Shown here: positions 38,101-50,800 of the stretch, piece after piece
Layout: every line of letters starts with the position of its first letter
How positions within the stretch are numbered: the first letter of the stretch is position 1
From: Gilliamella bombi
Lineage (GTDB): Bacteria; Pseudomonadota; Gammaproteobacteria; Enterobacterales; Orbaceae
Length of the DNA: 64,000 nucleotides
Direction: 5' to 3'
NCBI RefSeq assembly: GCF_900103255.1
Contig: NZ_FMWS01000014.1
Location: 98,226 to 162,225, forward strand
The notes under the pieces: generated by a model
Databases searched by the model: none
What the model was told of the DNA's origin: nothing
The model's input: only the letters and a program-made list of their open reading frames with translations
Position numbers and translations under genes: made by a program

Positions 38101-38970
38101 TTAATATAATAAAGTATACAATTTACGTCGATAACTACTAGCTAACGGATTACTTGTTCCTAATGCCGCCAATAAATCGAGTAATGTTTTCTTCACTTGC
38201 CCGTCACCAGCATTAAGATCTTTTGTCAATGGTTTGAACAACAACTCTAATGCTTCCTCATGACGTCCTACATGCATTAATTGGGAAGACAATTGAATCA
38301 TTAGTTCAACGTTATCAGGATGTTGAGCAAATTCTGCCTGTAATTGTTGTAGTTCTGGTGAATTAGCCGCTTGTTCAAGTAATTCAATTTCGGCTTGTAA
38401 TCCATGATAGCTTGAATCTTGATCTTGTAGCGGAATAGTTGCCAGCACTTCTTTTGCTTCACTTAGCTGTTTAAGTTCAATTTGTGATTTTATTAGCATT
38501 AATGCAATATCGGTTCTTGGTTTACCCAAATGATCGGTTAGTGATTTCCAGGTTTGCCGTAACAGTGGTAATGCTTCTTCATATTTAGCCTCATGAAATA
38601 AATTTTGAGCTTCAATTAATTTAAGCTCATCTTCATTTGGTAGCACTTTTTCTAAAAAAGTTTTAATGGTTTCTTCGGATTGAGGACCTTGAAAGCCATC
38701 AACAGGTTGACCATTTTGAAATAAATAAACAGTTGGAATGGCCCGCAAACCAAATTGAGCAGCCAGCATTTGCTCTTCATCGCAATTAACACTTGCCAAA
38801 ATAAATTGACCATGATGTTCATTAGCTAATTTAGTTAAAGTTTGAGTCATTGCTTCATAATTGGGACTTCTTGATGACCAAAAATAAAACAACACAGGGG
38901 ATTGAGAAGATCTTTTTATAATCTCTTGAATATTTTGTTCATTAACATCAAAAATAAATTGATTTTGCAT
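38101..38970 (-). CDS. cnoX: Chaperedoxin CnoX (YbbN)
   Basis: Thioredoxin-fold plus TPR chaperone that protects proteins from oxidation and cooperates with DnaK and GroEL; 289 aa (E. coli 284). The Trx domain (about residues 1-110) has FYFWSSRSPNYEA where the redox motif would be: the SXXC cysteine of E. coli is replaced by Tyr38, while Cys63 (VNCDEEQM), which makes mixed disulfides in E. coli, is kept at the same number. FGLRAIPTVYLFQNGQPVDG is nearly invariant. The TPR half (about 115-289) ends YRRKLYTLLY. It follows ybbO by 27 bp, as a ybbO-cnoX operon. Confidence 0.94.
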   Translation of the reverse strand: MQNQFIFDVNEQNIQEIIKRSSQSPVLFYFWSSRSPNYEAMTQTLTKLANEHHGQFILASVNCDEEQMLAAQFGLRAIPTVYLFQNGQPVDGFQGPQSEETIKTFLEKVLPNEDELKLIEAQNLFHEAKYEEALPLLRQTWKSLTDHLGKPRTDIALMLIKSQIELKQLSEAKEVLATIPLQDQDSSYHGLQAEIELLEQAANSPELQQLQAEFAQHPDNVELMIQLSSQLMHVGRHEEALELLFKPLTKDLNAGDGQVKKTLLDLLAALGTSNPLASSYRRKLYTLLY

Positions 38971-38997
38971 ATTATGTCCTAAGAATACTTTGATTCA

Positions 38998-39768
38998 TTA
39001 TTTATTTTTTAAAATTCTATCCATTAATCTATCAGGAAGCAAACGTTTAGCAATAGCCGCTATTTTTGTTACTTTTGTTACCCTGTAACGTATTTTGGGA
39101 GTTCTATGCTCAAGCGCATGAAATAAGTAAGGTAACAAAGCTTCTGGCGGTAACGTAAATCGTTTGGCAATAGGTGGATTTTTTACAATATTTTCTTTTT
39201 CTATTTGATTAACATTATTTGAAAAATACGTTTTTAATGGCCCAGGTTCAATTAAACTAACTTTGATATTGGTATTAGCTAATTCTAATCTTAGTACATC
39301 AGACCATGCTTCTAAAGCATATTTACTTGCTGAATAAGCTCCTCTACCAGGAGTGGCAACAATGCCAACAATTGAGCTGGTTTGAATAATACGTCCTTCA
39401 TTTTCTGCAAGCATTGCAGGAAGTAGTAACTGAGTTAACTGATGTACACCAAAGAAATTGGTTGAGAATTGAGACTCTAACTGCTCTCGGCTAATTGTTG
39501 CTAATCGCCCATATACTCCAAAGCCGGCATTATTAAATAATGCATATAATTGTCCGCCTGTCATAGTTAACACTTCTTTAGCGGCTAAATGAACAGAATC
39601 AGGATTATCTAAATCAAGTAATACGGTTTCAAATCCTTGTTCAATTAATTTTTGCTGGTCAGACTTTTTGCGACAAGACGCAATAACGCGATAACCACGT
39701 TTTTTTAATGCAATGGCTGAAATAAGTCCTATTCCACTTGAACAGCCTGTAATAAAAATTGTTTTCAA
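38998..39768 (-). CDS. ybbO: Short-chain dehydrogenase/reductase YbbO
   Basis: A 256-aa NAD(P)-dependent oxidoreductase of the classical SDR family; E. coli YbbO acts on aldehydes with NADP. Cofactor motif ITGCSSGIGL (residues 6-15), NNAGFGVYG, and catalytic Ser-Tyr-Lys in TSSIVGIV...GAYSASKYALEAWSD (Y and K spaced by three). LIEPGPLKTYFSNNVNQ is the substrate loop. The start codon is TTG at 39768, with GGAG 7 nt upstream; no ATG fits. It is upstream of cnoX, the same neighbours as in E. coli. Confidence 0.92.
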   Translation of the reverse strand: MKTIFITGCSSGIGLISAIALKKRGYRVIASCRKKSDQQKLIEQGFETVLLDLDNPDSVHLAAKEVLTMTGGQLYALFNNAGFGVYGRLATISREQLESQFSTNFFGVHQLTQLLLPAMLAENEGRIIQTSSIVGIVATPGRGAYSASKYALEAWSDVLRLELANTNIKVSLIEPGPLKTYFSNNVNQIEKENIVKNPPIAKRFTLPPEALLPYLFHALEHRTPKIRYRVTKVTKIAAIAKRLLPDRLMDRILKNK

Positions 39769-39793
39769 TTTTTATCTCCGTTTTATTCATATA

Positions 39794-39822
39794 TTGTCAA
39801 GCTAATCTTCTGCAATTATGAT
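39794..39822 (+). promoter_or_regulatory. Probable sigma-70 promoter of mtnN
   Basis: TTGTCA (39794-39799) and TATGAT (39817-39822) with a 17-bp spacer lie 45 bp before the mtnN start, in the divergent gap with ybbO. Confidence 0.6.
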
Positions 39823-39866
39823 ATCACACTTAAATAGAAGTTACCCAAACTAAGCCAGAGGATCGT

Positions 39867-40559
39867 ATGAAAATCGCTATTATTGCTGCAATGGAAGAAG
39901 AAGTTGCCATATTAAAAAGTAAAATTACCCATTATCAAGTTGAACGCCATTTAGGTTGTGATTTTCACCTTGGTCAAATTGCCGGTTGTGAAATAGTTCT
40001 ACTTCAATCAGGCATTGGTAAAGTAGCCGCAGCTTCAGGCACAACATTATTATTAAATAATTACAAGGTTGATGCCGTTATTAATACGGGTTCAGCTGGA
40101 GGACTTTCAACCGAACTCAATATTGGTGACATTATCGTATCAAAAGACGTATTTTATCATGATGTCGATTTAACCGCTTTTGGTTATAAACCAGGGCAAA
40201 TGTCCGGTTGCCCAGTTGTATTTGAAGCAAGCCAACAATATCAATCATTAGCCAAATCATGTATAAAAAAACAAGGTGTTAATGCAGTTGAAGGCTCAAT
40301 TGGTAGTGGTGATGCATTTATTAATGGTAAAGATACATTAGAACGAATCAAACAAACCTTTCCAAATGCCATAGCGGTAGAAATGGAAGCCGCAGCAATT
40401 GGGCATGTCTGCTGGCTATTTAAGGTACCGTTTGTAGTGGTAAGGGCAATCTCAGATAATGGTGATAATGAATCAGCAATGGATTTTCAGTCATTTTTAA
40501 AACTTGCAGCCACACAATCGTCCTTAATTGTTGAATCAATGTTAAGCGAGCTAGCCTAA
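39867..40559 (+). CDS. mtnN: 5'-methylthioadenosine/S-adenosylhomocysteine nucleosidase
   Basis: Hydrolyses MTA, SAH and 5'-deoxyadenosine to adenine and the thio-ribose; feeds methionine salvage and AI-2 synthesis. 230 aa (E. coli 232). Family motifs: [15 protein letters not shown] (Glu12 region), [46 protein letters not shown], catalytic [12 protein letters not shown] (Glu174 type), and [11 protein letters not shown] (catalytic Asp197 type). GAGGA precedes the ATG. It is monocistronic and convergent with rnd. Confidence 0.96.
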   Translation: MKIAIIAAMEEEVAILKSKITHYQVERHLGCDFHLGQIAGCEIVLLQSGIGKVAAASGTTLLLNNYKVDAVINTGSAGGLSTELNIGDIIVSKDVFYHDVDLTAFGYKPGQMSGCPVVFEASQQYQSLAKSCIKKQGVNAVEGSIGSGDAFINGKDTLERIKQTFPNAIAVEMEAAAIGHVCWLFKVPFVVVRAISDNGDNESAMDFQSFLKLAATQSSLIVESMLSELA

Positions 40560-40586
40560 ACTTTTTTAAAAAATAGCATACTGAAA

Positions 40587-41669
40587 TCACAAACAATATT
40601 CACTAAACAAGGGTTGACGCCAACCAGTTAATATTTCTGGTACGTCACCTTTTTTATCAATTTTCCATTTAATATATTGATTAATTAATCGGCGCGAAAG
40701 TAATAAATCTTGATTAAGCCCTGTTTTTGATGAAATGATTTGAGCCGCTTTTTTTAATTCATCCGAGATCTTCTTGAAATCGGGATAAGTATTAATTCTA
40801 CGAATAAGTGGTACCTCGGGTATCGGTTCAGATAAAATATCGAGAATTTTTTGCCCATATAAACGAATTTCTTTACCTTTCATCCCTAATTTATCAAGTT
40901 CAGCTAATGAAGAGGGTAAATAACGTGCTATTTTCCACAAAACTTCTTCGCGTATAACAAAATTTAAAGCGATATCTTGCTCTTTGGACAATTTATATCG
41001 CCAACTGGCTAATTTATACAATTGACCTAGACTTTTCCCTTTCAATTGCCAACTATTTTTAATATTTAGATAAGCATTGTTTGGATCTATCACTGTACAT
41101 TTACGAGCCACCGCCATTTGGCACTCTTGATAAGCGGCTTGCAAATAATCATTTTCGGTTAATTGTGATTTTAGAATGTTTACCAATGGAAAAAGATAGA
41201 ACACATCATTAATAGCGTACTCACACTGTTTTTCGGTTAATGGTCGTTTTAACCAGTCTGTTCGAGTTTCACTTTTATCTAGCTCTACTTCTAAATATTT
41301 TTTTACTAAACTGGCATAACCAGAACTTAATGGATTATCTAAAAAAGAAGCCAATATTTGGCTATCAATAATAGGAGTTGGTACCATTCCAAAGTAATAA
41401 AGGAAAACCTCGATATCTTCACTGCACGAGTGGAAATACTTTTCAATTTTAGGATTTTTTAAGATCGTTAAAAAATCTTGCCAATCACTAATAGTAATTG
41501 GATCAATTAATGCAGCATGTTTTCCATCAAAGACCTGCAATAGCCCTAAATGTGGATAAAATGTACACGTACGTACAAATTCTGTATCTAATGCAATCGC
41601 TGAGCTTTTTTCGATTTTTGAACAAAACTCAGTTAGCTGATCATTATTAACAATAAGTTGATAAGACAA
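40587..41669 (-). CDS. rnd: Ribonuclease D
   Basis: 3'-5' exoribonuclease of tRNA and stable RNA maturation; 360 aa (E. coli 375). DEDDy exonuclease domain: AIALDTEFVRTCTFYPHLGL (D, E), HSCSEDIEVFLYYFG (D), and the C-terminal YAINDVFYLFPLV (Y, D). HRDC domains follow (about residues 205-285 and a second to 360). The start is TTG at 41669, with TAGGA upstream; E. coli rnd also begins with UUG, so the unusual codon seems conserved. Confidence 0.94.
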   Translation of the reverse strand: MSYQLIVNNDQLTEFCSKIEKSSAIALDTEFVRTCTFYPHLGLLQVFDGKHAALIDPITISDWQDFLTILKNPKIEKYFHSCSEDIEVFLYYFGMVPTPIIDSQILASFLDNPLSSGYASLVKKYLEVELDKSETRTDWLKRPLTEKQCEYAINDVFYLFPLVNILKSQLTENDYLQAAYQECQMAVARKCTVIDPNNAYLNIKNSWQLKGKSLGQLYKLASWRYKLSKEQDIALNFVIREEVLWKIARYLPSSLAELDKLGMKGKEIRLYGQKILDILSEPIPEVPLIRRINTYPDFKKISDELKKAAQIISSKTGLNQDLLLSRRLINQYIKWKIDKKGDVPEILTGWRQPLFSEYCL

Positions 41670-41697
41670 AGTAAAATTCCTATTTAGATAAATCTAT

Positions 41698-42843
41698 TTA
41701 TTGTGTACTTTTTTTAAATACAACATCAATCACCACAATTTCAGAGCGAGTCATTAAGCGAATAGGTGGTCCCCAAAAACCATATCCACTACTTACTATG
41801 CTAGTAAAGTTATTATCTTCATTTTGATACAAACCATAAGCGTTTTTATACATTAATTTTTCAATAAGGTTAATTGGAAATATTTGCCCAGCATGAGTAT
41901 GCCCAGAAATCATTAAATCAACACCTAACTTTGCTGGTTCAGTAAGATCTTTGGGTTGGTGATCTAATAAAATAACGGGTGTATTTTTATCTGCAAACAT
42001 CATCAAATCAGCTAATGTGGATCTTTTCACATCATAAAGCACAGAAGAAAAATCATCTCGCCCAATTAATGTAATTCCTATATCATCAAGATATACAATA
42101 TCATCTTTTAAAACCTTCATTTTTGCTTGCTTAAAAGCATTAATAATATTCTCTTCACTATTATTTTGATTTCTAATATTTAAATATTCGTGGTTTCCAA
42201 AAATAACGTAGGTACCATGTTTCGATTTTAACTGCTGAAATTGCTTATCAAAACCTAGTTCTGTAAAGGGCGCCAAACGTTTATCTAATGTATCACCTGT
42301 AATTACAATAAAATCTGCATTTAATTGATTTACTTTATCTATCATTTGCTGAATAAATCCACTCGAAGTTAATTCATTAATATGAATATCACTAAGCTGC
42401 ACAATACGCAGATTTTCAACATGAGCAGGTTTATCTATTTTTACTTGATAATAAACGGTTTTCGGACTAATTGCCATTTCATGGCTGTAATAAAATAGTG
42501 AAAAAACTAAACTTACATAAACAATTCTAAGCAGTAAGTTAGGCTTTAATTTTTTTTTGCAGAGCAAATAGATCGCATCAAAAATCAATAAAATAAAAAT
42601 ACTACACAAAAATCCAGCAAAAATAATATTAAAAATCAGAGATAGCTTATTAAAAATACCATCTAATGCCCTAGAAAGCACCAGTGATAATCCAGCAATT
42701 GCAACAATTAACCAATAGATGATTTTAGAATAACCAGTAAAATGAAAATTGAACCAAAATGCCCATCGTTTACCTAAATAAGCAATCATTAAAATACTGA
42801 TCACTATCATCATAAATAAAATAGAAAAATAAATAAAACTCAT
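41698..42843 (-). CDS. Membrane-anchored calcineurin-like metallophosphoesterase
   Basis: A 381-aa protein with four or five N-terminal membrane helices (to about residue 130) and a metallophosphoesterase domain (YkuE/YaeI-like). Metal ligands: RIVQLSDIHINE (D, H), VITGDTLDKR (D), VIFGNHEYLNI (N, H), LLDHQPKD (H) and MISGHTHAGQIFP (H, H). The substrate is unknown; relatives act on pyrophosphate-linked or lipid substrates. ATG 42843 puts the first helix at the start; the frame is open upstream to 42936 but that would overlap the divergent cmoA. No strong ribosome binding site. It is upstream of rnd by 28 bp and probably cotranscribed. Confidence 0.85.
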   Translation of the reverse strand: MSFIYFSILFMMIVISILMIAYLGKRWAFWFNFHFTGYSKIIYWLIVAIAGLSLVLSRALDGIFNKLSLIFNIIFAGFLCSIFILLIFDAIYLLCKKKLKPNLLLRIVYVSLVFSLFYYSHEMAISPKTVYYQVKIDKPAHVENLRIVQLSDIHINELTSSGFIQQMIDKVNQLNADFIVITGDTLDKRLAPFTELGFDKQFQQLKSKHGTYVIFGNHEYLNIRNQNNSEENIINAFKQAKMKVLKDDIVYLDDIGITLIGRDDFSSVLYDVKRSTLADLMMFADKNTPVILLDHQPKDLTEPAKLGVDLMISGHTHAGQIFPINLIEKLMYKNAYGLYQNEDNNFTSIVSSGYGFWGPPIRLMTRSEIVVIDVVFKKSTQ

Positions 42844-42909
42844 AATTATCTGAACAATTGAAGACGAATAATGATATGATAACAAAATTATTTTTTTTCG
42901 TACCAATAA

Positions 42910-43647
<738 letters not shown>

Positions 43648-43684
43648 CAGATTAATTTAAGCGTAATTGATAAAGGATAACAGA

Positions 43685-44653
43685 ATGATTGATTTTGGTG
43701 ATTTTTACCAGATTATCGCAAAAAATAGACTTAGTAGTTGGCTTGAAGTATTACCTGCACAACTCGCAAATTGGCAAAAACAAAACATAGATAGTCGCTT
43801 TAATCAATGGCTAAACAGTATTAAACATTTACCATCCATCTCACCTTATCAAATTGATTTATTACATAGTGTCACAGCGAAATCAAAAGAGCCTCTTTCT
43901 ACGGGTGAACAGCAGAGGATAACACAATTATTAAAAAATATGATGCCATGGCGCAAAGGTCCTTTTCACTTGTATGGAATTGATATTGATACAGAATGGC
44001 GTTCAGATTGGAAATGGGAACGCTTAATTAATCATATTGATTGTTTAGAAGATAAAATTGTTTTGGATGTGGGTTGTAACAGTGGTTATCATTTATGGCG
44101 AATGATTGGCGCTGGAGCAAAACTTGCTGTCGGAATTGATCCTATGGCGCTTTATCTATGCCAATTTGAAGCTATTCGTAAACTACTAGGTAACGATCAG
44201 CGAGCACATTTATTACCACTTGGAATTGAACATCTCCCTAAACTTAATGCTTTTGATACCGTATTTTCAATGGGGGTTTTATATCATCGCCGCTCGCCAC
44301 TTGACCATTTATTCCAATTGAAGGAGCAATTGGTTGAAGGTGGACAACTAGTACTTGAAACTTTGGTTATTGATGGAGAATTACATCAAGCGTTAATGCC
44401 AGGTGATCGTTATGCACAAATGCGTAATGTCTATTTTATACCTTCTACTCCTACAATGATTAATTGGCTGGAAAAATGTGGGTATTCAGATGTAAGAATG
44501 GTTGATATATCATTAACTAATTTTGATGAACAACGCAAAACTGAATGGATGACATCAGATTCTCTGGCCAACTTTTTAGATCCAGATGATTCAACCAAAA
44601 CAATTGAAGGCTACCCTGCCCCAATACGAGCTGTTTTTATCGCAAAAAAATAA
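43685..44653 (+). CDS. cmoB: tRNA U34 carboxymethyltransferase CmoB
   Basis: Transfers the carboxymethyl group from carboxy-SAM to 5-hydroxyuridine-34 in tRNA. 322 aa from ATG 43685 (E. coli 323), with AAAGGA 7 nt upstream; a TTG at 43667 would add six residues not in the family. Motifs: [34 protein letters not shown], the SAM loop [36 protein letters not shown] and [16 protein letters not shown]. It forms an operon with cmoA. Confidence 0.97.
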   Translation: MIDFGDFYQIIAKNRLSSWLEVLPAQLANWQKQNIDSRFNQWLNSIKHLPSISPYQIDLLHSVTAKSKEPLSTGEQQRITQLLKNMMPWRKGPFHLYGIDIDTEWRSDWKWERLINHIDCLEDKIVLDVGCNSGYHLWRMIGAGAKLAVGIDPMALYLCQFEAIRKLLGNDQRAHLLPLGIEHLPKLNAFDTVFSMGVLYHRRSPLDHLFQLKEQLVEGGQLVLETLVIDGELHQALMPGDRYAQMRNVYFIPSTPTMINWLEKCGYSDVRMVDISLTNFDEQRKTEWMTSDSLANFLDPDDSTKTIEGYPAPIRAVFIAKK

Positions 44654-44800
44654 TAATATAATAAAAAAAGCGTTATTAGCTTTATGAATTAAGGTTCCGC
44701 TACAGGTTGCCTTGAAATGTAAAAAATCATAGTATCTTAAGTTATATTTGGTTTATTTTTTAATTGACTAACATCTATCACTAAAAGACAAAAAAAGTGT

Positions 44801-44840
44801 TGTCAAAAACTTTCAGGTAACTATGTGTTTAAATATAATT
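44801..44840 (+). promoter_or_regulatory. Dispersed promoter-like motif, copy B
   Basis: TGTCAAAAAC, TTTCAG (44811-44816), 17-bp spacer, and a perfect TATAAT (44834-44839). It lies 46 bp before the alpha-2-macroglobulin start, with GGAAAT as ribosome binding site in between. The first 33 bases are almost identical to copy C at 60156. Confidence 0.65.
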
Positions 44841-44885
44841 ATTTTATATAAATCATTAATTTTTTTTAGAAATAGGAAATAAACA

Positions 44886-47800
44886 ATGGGGTTATTCAAA
44901 TTTATTTTGCTGTTACCTTTTAATATACTGCAAAAGGCTTGGGAAATAATTAGTACCTTTCTTATTTTTTTATTTATTTTAATAAAAGGAATTTTTTGGC
45001 TATTTAGCCCAATTATTGGCGATATTAAATGGTCAACACCAAGTTGGTTACCTGATGCAAAAAGATTTTACTATGCGACAGGTTCTGTATTAAAAAAAAT
45101 AAAAACTATAATTAGCGCAAGTATTATTTTAGGATTTATTGCTTATTTTTCGGGAAATTATGCCTATCATTGGTATTTAAACCGCCCAAAACCGATTGAA
45201 TCTGCTCCTATAACGATTGAACCTGCTCCTATAACGATAAATCGTTATGGAACTTATTTACATTCACCAGATACAAGTAATGATATATTATCGATCAAAT
45301 TTACCGGCCCTAGCCATTCACCAGCACCATTAGATCTAATCGGTAAAGGCGAAATAACCGAAGGTGTTAACATTTTACCAAAAATTGAAGGCAAATGGAC
45401 ATGGTCGGATGGTTCAACAATAAAGTTCATGCCAAAAGATAAAACATGGCCACTTGGAACTAATTATACTGTAGTATTAGATCCCTCAAAATTATTCGCT
45501 GAAAATTGTGAACTAATAAGAACTAATAAAACATTTACCTTTACTACTCCTAGCTTCAAGTATGATTTCAAAAATTATGGAGAAGTTTATATAAATCCTA
45601 CCGAACCCGATATGAGGAATATTATAAATACAATTCAATTTAGTCATCCTGTTGATAGAAAAAGTTTTGAGGAAAATATTATTTTATCGCTTTATAAAGG
45701 TGATGTATTTCTAAAGAAGATAGGTTTTACAGTTACTTATGGTGATAACGACAAAATTGCCTACGTAAAAAGTGAACAAATTCCTTTGCTTGATAAAAAG
45801 GGTTTTTTATTAATAGCAATTAATAATAAATTTACTTCAACTTTAGGAGGGAATCCATCAGATTTATATATATCTAACACAGTAGATGTGCCTGATAAAT
45901 ATCATCTAAACATTACTAAATCTGAGCTTACATTGGTTGAAAAAAGTAATGAAAAGATACAACAAGTATTAGTTTTATCATTAAGTCATGCGGTTAAATC
46001 TGATGATTTATCGAAATCAGTTAAAGTTTGGAAATTACCTAAAAATCCAGAAAGTCCATATAAAGAACGATATTACAGCAGATATTCTAGTAGTTATGAA
46101 ACAAAACTCAACATAACATCAGAAATACTTAAAAAAGCAACGCCTCTATCAATAAAACCAATTGATACTGAACTTGCTTATCAAAACCAAATTAGTTTTG
46201 AATTTAACACAGAACAAAATTCTGAGTTATATATTGAAGTTAATCAACCTTTATCTTCTCAAGAGGGGTATTTTTTAAAACAAGATTATCAGACAATATT
46301 AACAGTTCCTAGTTACCCAACTTATCTTGATTTTGCCGCATCAGGTTCTTTATTATCTTTATCTGGCGAGAAAAAACTACCTATAGTATCGCGCAATATA
46401 GAGCAGATGAAGTTAGAAATAGATCGCGTTATCCCTTCACAGCTTCAACATTTAGTAGCTTTTAATCAAAGTTACGAATTTAGCGATATGAATTTTGGCG
46501 AATTGGATAATGATCATTTTATTGAAAAATACAGCATAACTAAAGACGTTACAGGTGCTCCTGAAGAAGTTAAATACACAAATGTTGATTTAACTCGTTA
46601 CTTAACTGCTAACACAAATGGGAATAAGAATCGTGGTGTCTTTTTGTTAAGACTTTATGGAAAAGATAAAAAAGATACTAAATATGAGTTCATGGCTTCA
46701 CGCTTTATTGTCGTTACTGATTTAGGAATTATCGCCAAGAAGTCACTTGATCAATCCAATGATCTCTTTATTCAATCAATAAGTTCAGGCGAACCCGTTA
46801 GCGGTGCTAAAGTTTCAGTTCTAGGCATGAATGGGATTGCTATTACGTCTAAAAATACAGATGATAATGGTCATGTTCGTTTTGCACCATTGTCTGAATA
46901 TTATCAAGGCATCAAGCCTCTTTTATATGTTGTTGAAAAAGACCGTGACCTATCATTTTTACCAATCAAAAGTTATGAAAGAAATTTAAATCTATCTCGT
47001 TTTGATATTGGTGGCATTCGAGAAACCCTTGAAGGTGGGGCGTTACGATCTCACATCTTTTCAGATCGAGGTGTTTATCGCCCTGGCGACACATTCCATA
47101 TAGGTACCATAGTTAGAGCTCAAAAATGGACTAATTCCTTAGAAGGTATCACCGTAGAAGCAGAAATTTACGATCCAAAATCCAATCTAGCACTCAAAAA
47201 ATCGATTGTACTAAATAAATCAGGTTTTAATGAACTTAGCTATAAAACTAACTATGAATCCCCTACTGGCGATTGGTATATTAATTTATATTTAAAAAAT
47301 GATGATGAAGAATCGCGAATCCTATTAGGCTCAAGTTCGGTTGTAGTTCGTGAATTTGAACCAGATAAAACTGCTGTTTCTCTTAAGTTGTTGCCAGAAA
47401 TAAAAGATGGTTGGTTAAAACCTGAAAATATCCAAGCTGAGATTAAAGCCAAAAACCTAATCGGTACTGATGCAACTAATCGTCGAGTCACAAATACATT
47501 AATTCTTGAACCATCAACACCTTATTTCAAAAAATATGAAGATTACTATTTCTACCAAAATATTTCTGGTGAAAGAAATAGTTTTAAAGTTGAATTAGAT
47601 GAAAAAACAACAGATGAAAACGGTATAGTAAAACTCAATCTCAATGACAATATACAAAGCTTTGAAGGAAACTACACGCTAAGAATGTTAACCGATGTTT
47701 TTGAGCCTGATAGTGGACGAAGCGTTGCGACAACTGCAAGCACCTTTATTTCACCAAATGATTATTTAGTCGGAGCTAAAGCGGATGGCAATTTAAGATA

Positions 47801-50800
47801 TATTAACAGGGATTCAGTTCGTCATATTGATTTTATAGCGATAAATCCGACTTTAGAAAAAATAGAGTTATCTGATCTAAAACTTGTTTTAATTGAAGAA
47901 AAATATCTATCGGTATTAGTTAGACAATCTTCAGGAGTTTATAAATATGAATCACGCCGTAAAGAATCGGTTCTATCTGAACAACCATTTAAGATTAATC
48001 AAGATAAAACTAGGTATCAATTAGATAGTAAAAATCCTGGTAATTATATTATTCAAATCAAAAATAATGATGACAAATTACTTTACCAAGGTAAATACTC
48101 TATTGTAGGTAAAGCGAATGTTACTCGTAATTTAGACCGTAATGCGGAGCTTTCATTAAAAATTAAAGACGCACAATATAACCCAGGTGATGAAATAGAA
48201 GTCTCAATAACAGCTCCTTATGTAGGTAGTGGTATTATTACTATTGAGCGCGACAAAGTGTATGCTTGGAAGTGGTTCCACACAGATACAACAAGCTCAA
48301 TACAAAAAATAACCCTACCAAAAGACATTGGTGGTAATGGTTATATTAATGTCCAATTTATTCGTGATCCAAATTCAGATGAAATTTTTATGAGTCCACT
48401 TAGTTACGGTGTTATACCTTTCAAAATTTCAAATGATCAATTTAACGATAAAATCGTATTACAAGCACCATCACTGATAAAACCAGGAGATACGCTACCA
48501 ATTACAATACACACAAATACGCCACAAAAAGCAGTTGTATTTGCCGTAGACGAAGGAATTTTGCAAGTCTCAAATTATAAACTGAAAGATCCATTAAATA
48601 GCTTCTTACGCAAAAAAGCACTATCTGTAAGAACGTCGCAAATTTTAGATCTTATATTGCCAGAATTTCGACATTTAATAACAGCTTCAGCACCTGGTGG
48701 TGATGGTGATAATGATGATGTCTTATCAAATCATTTAAATCCATTTAAACGGAAAATAGATGAACCAGTAGCTTATTGGTCAGGTATTATCGATGTCGAT
48801 GGCGATAAAACCATTGAATATAAAGTGCCTGATTATTTTAATGGCAAAATTCGTATCATGGCAGTATCAGTTGGTGACAAAACAATGGGACATACTCAAA
48901 TGTCAACAACAGTACATAATGATATTGTTTTACAACCTAATGTCCCATATTTTGCTGCACCAAATGATGAGTTTGAAGTTTCACTAAACGTAACTAATCT
49001 TATTGAAAATATTGGTGATAAAGTAATTCCTATTAATGTTAAAGTTTCAACCACTCCTAATCTATCAATCACGAGTGATAATAAAAAAACCATCGAATTG
49101 GCTAATGGCAAAGATGGGGTTTTAAAATTTAACTTTAAAGCAACAGAGCAGCTTGGTAATGGCGATCTTCACTTTTCCGCCAACTATAATGATATAACAA
49201 TTACTCGTGATATTAGCCTTTCAATACGGCCATTAACTGAATACAGATTAATCACAAGAATGGGAAGAATGGCAGATCATAAACAAACGTTTACTGATTT
49301 TAGAGACATGTATAATAATTTAAGTAAACGTGAAGCTGCTGCAGCTTATTCACCATTCATACTAAGTAAAGGCCTAAGTACCTATTTGCAGGATTACCCT
49401 CATTATTGCTCTGAACAGATTGTTAGTCGCGCGATTCCTATTTTGATCGCTAGTAAATATAAGGAATTTGATCTGGCCTCAAAAGAAGGAATAGCTCCAT
49501 TATCAGAATTATTCCAAGTGCTGCAATCTCGCCAAAATAGTGAAGGTGCAATTGGTTTATGGTACTCAACTTATAATGTTGATCCATTTATTACATTATA
49601 TGCAGTAAACTTTATGCTTGAAGCAAAAGAAATGGGCTATCAAGTTCCCCAAAAAATGCTTGATAATGCTAATAAATATTTGCAAACAATTGCTGAATCT
49701 AGTGATACTAGTACTTATGGTTTAAGAGTACGTGCTTATGCTATCTATTTATTAACAAGGCAAAATCAAGTTACAACAAGCTATTTAGCCTCTACCATTA
49801 GCAATCTTAATCGAAAAGATGATTCATGGAAAAAAGATATAACAGCAATGTATTTAGCTTCATCATATAAAATGTTAAAGATGGATAAAGAAGCAAATAA
49901 ATTAATCAAACCTGTTTGGCAACAATTAGAAGCTGCATATGATCGTGCTTGGTGGCTAAACAACTATTATGATCCACTGGTCGTTAATGCAGGAAAAATC
50001 TATTTAATTAGCAAACATTTTCCTGAAAAAGCAAAAGATATTCCTGCACAAGCATTAGAAAATATGGTTATCATGCTAAATAAACAAAAATATACTACTC
50101 AATCAGCAGCAATGACAATATTGGCTTTAAGTAGTTATTCGCAGAGCATTGAACAATCAAATTTATCTAAAGATACTCTTGAAATTAATGCAATATCAAA
50201 GGATGCAGAAAAACAAAGAATTATTGCAAATTTAAGTGGAATTTTAGCTAAAGGCAAGTTTAATGATCAAGATGCACAATTAAGCATAACTAATAAATCA
50301 AGCTTACCTGTTTGGTATATGCTGTCTGAACAAGGTTATGACAAAGATATCCCTAAAGAGCCAATTAAAAGGGGGCTTGAAGTATATCGTGAATTTACTG
50401 ATCTTGATGGCAAACCTGTTGAACAAGTCAAACTTGGCGATAAAATTAACGTAACAGTTAGAATCCGAGCACTAGCAGATGAAGGTGCAACTAATATTGC
50501 CATTGTTGATTTACTACCAGGTGGTTTTGAAGTAGTACAACAACCAATAAATTCTCAGGAAAAAGATTATGACGAATATATTCAAGATAATGAAGAATAT
50601 GATGACTATGAAGAAGATGATTATGATGAAAATTATGGCTGGATTTCACCAATTAGTATAAAAACAGGAAAATACACTTGGTATCCTGAATATACAGATG
50701 TACGTGAAGATCGTGTTATTATTTATGGTTCAACTTATAATAATAAAATACAAGAATTCACCTATCAAATAAAAGCAACTAATGTAGGAATCTATAGCAT

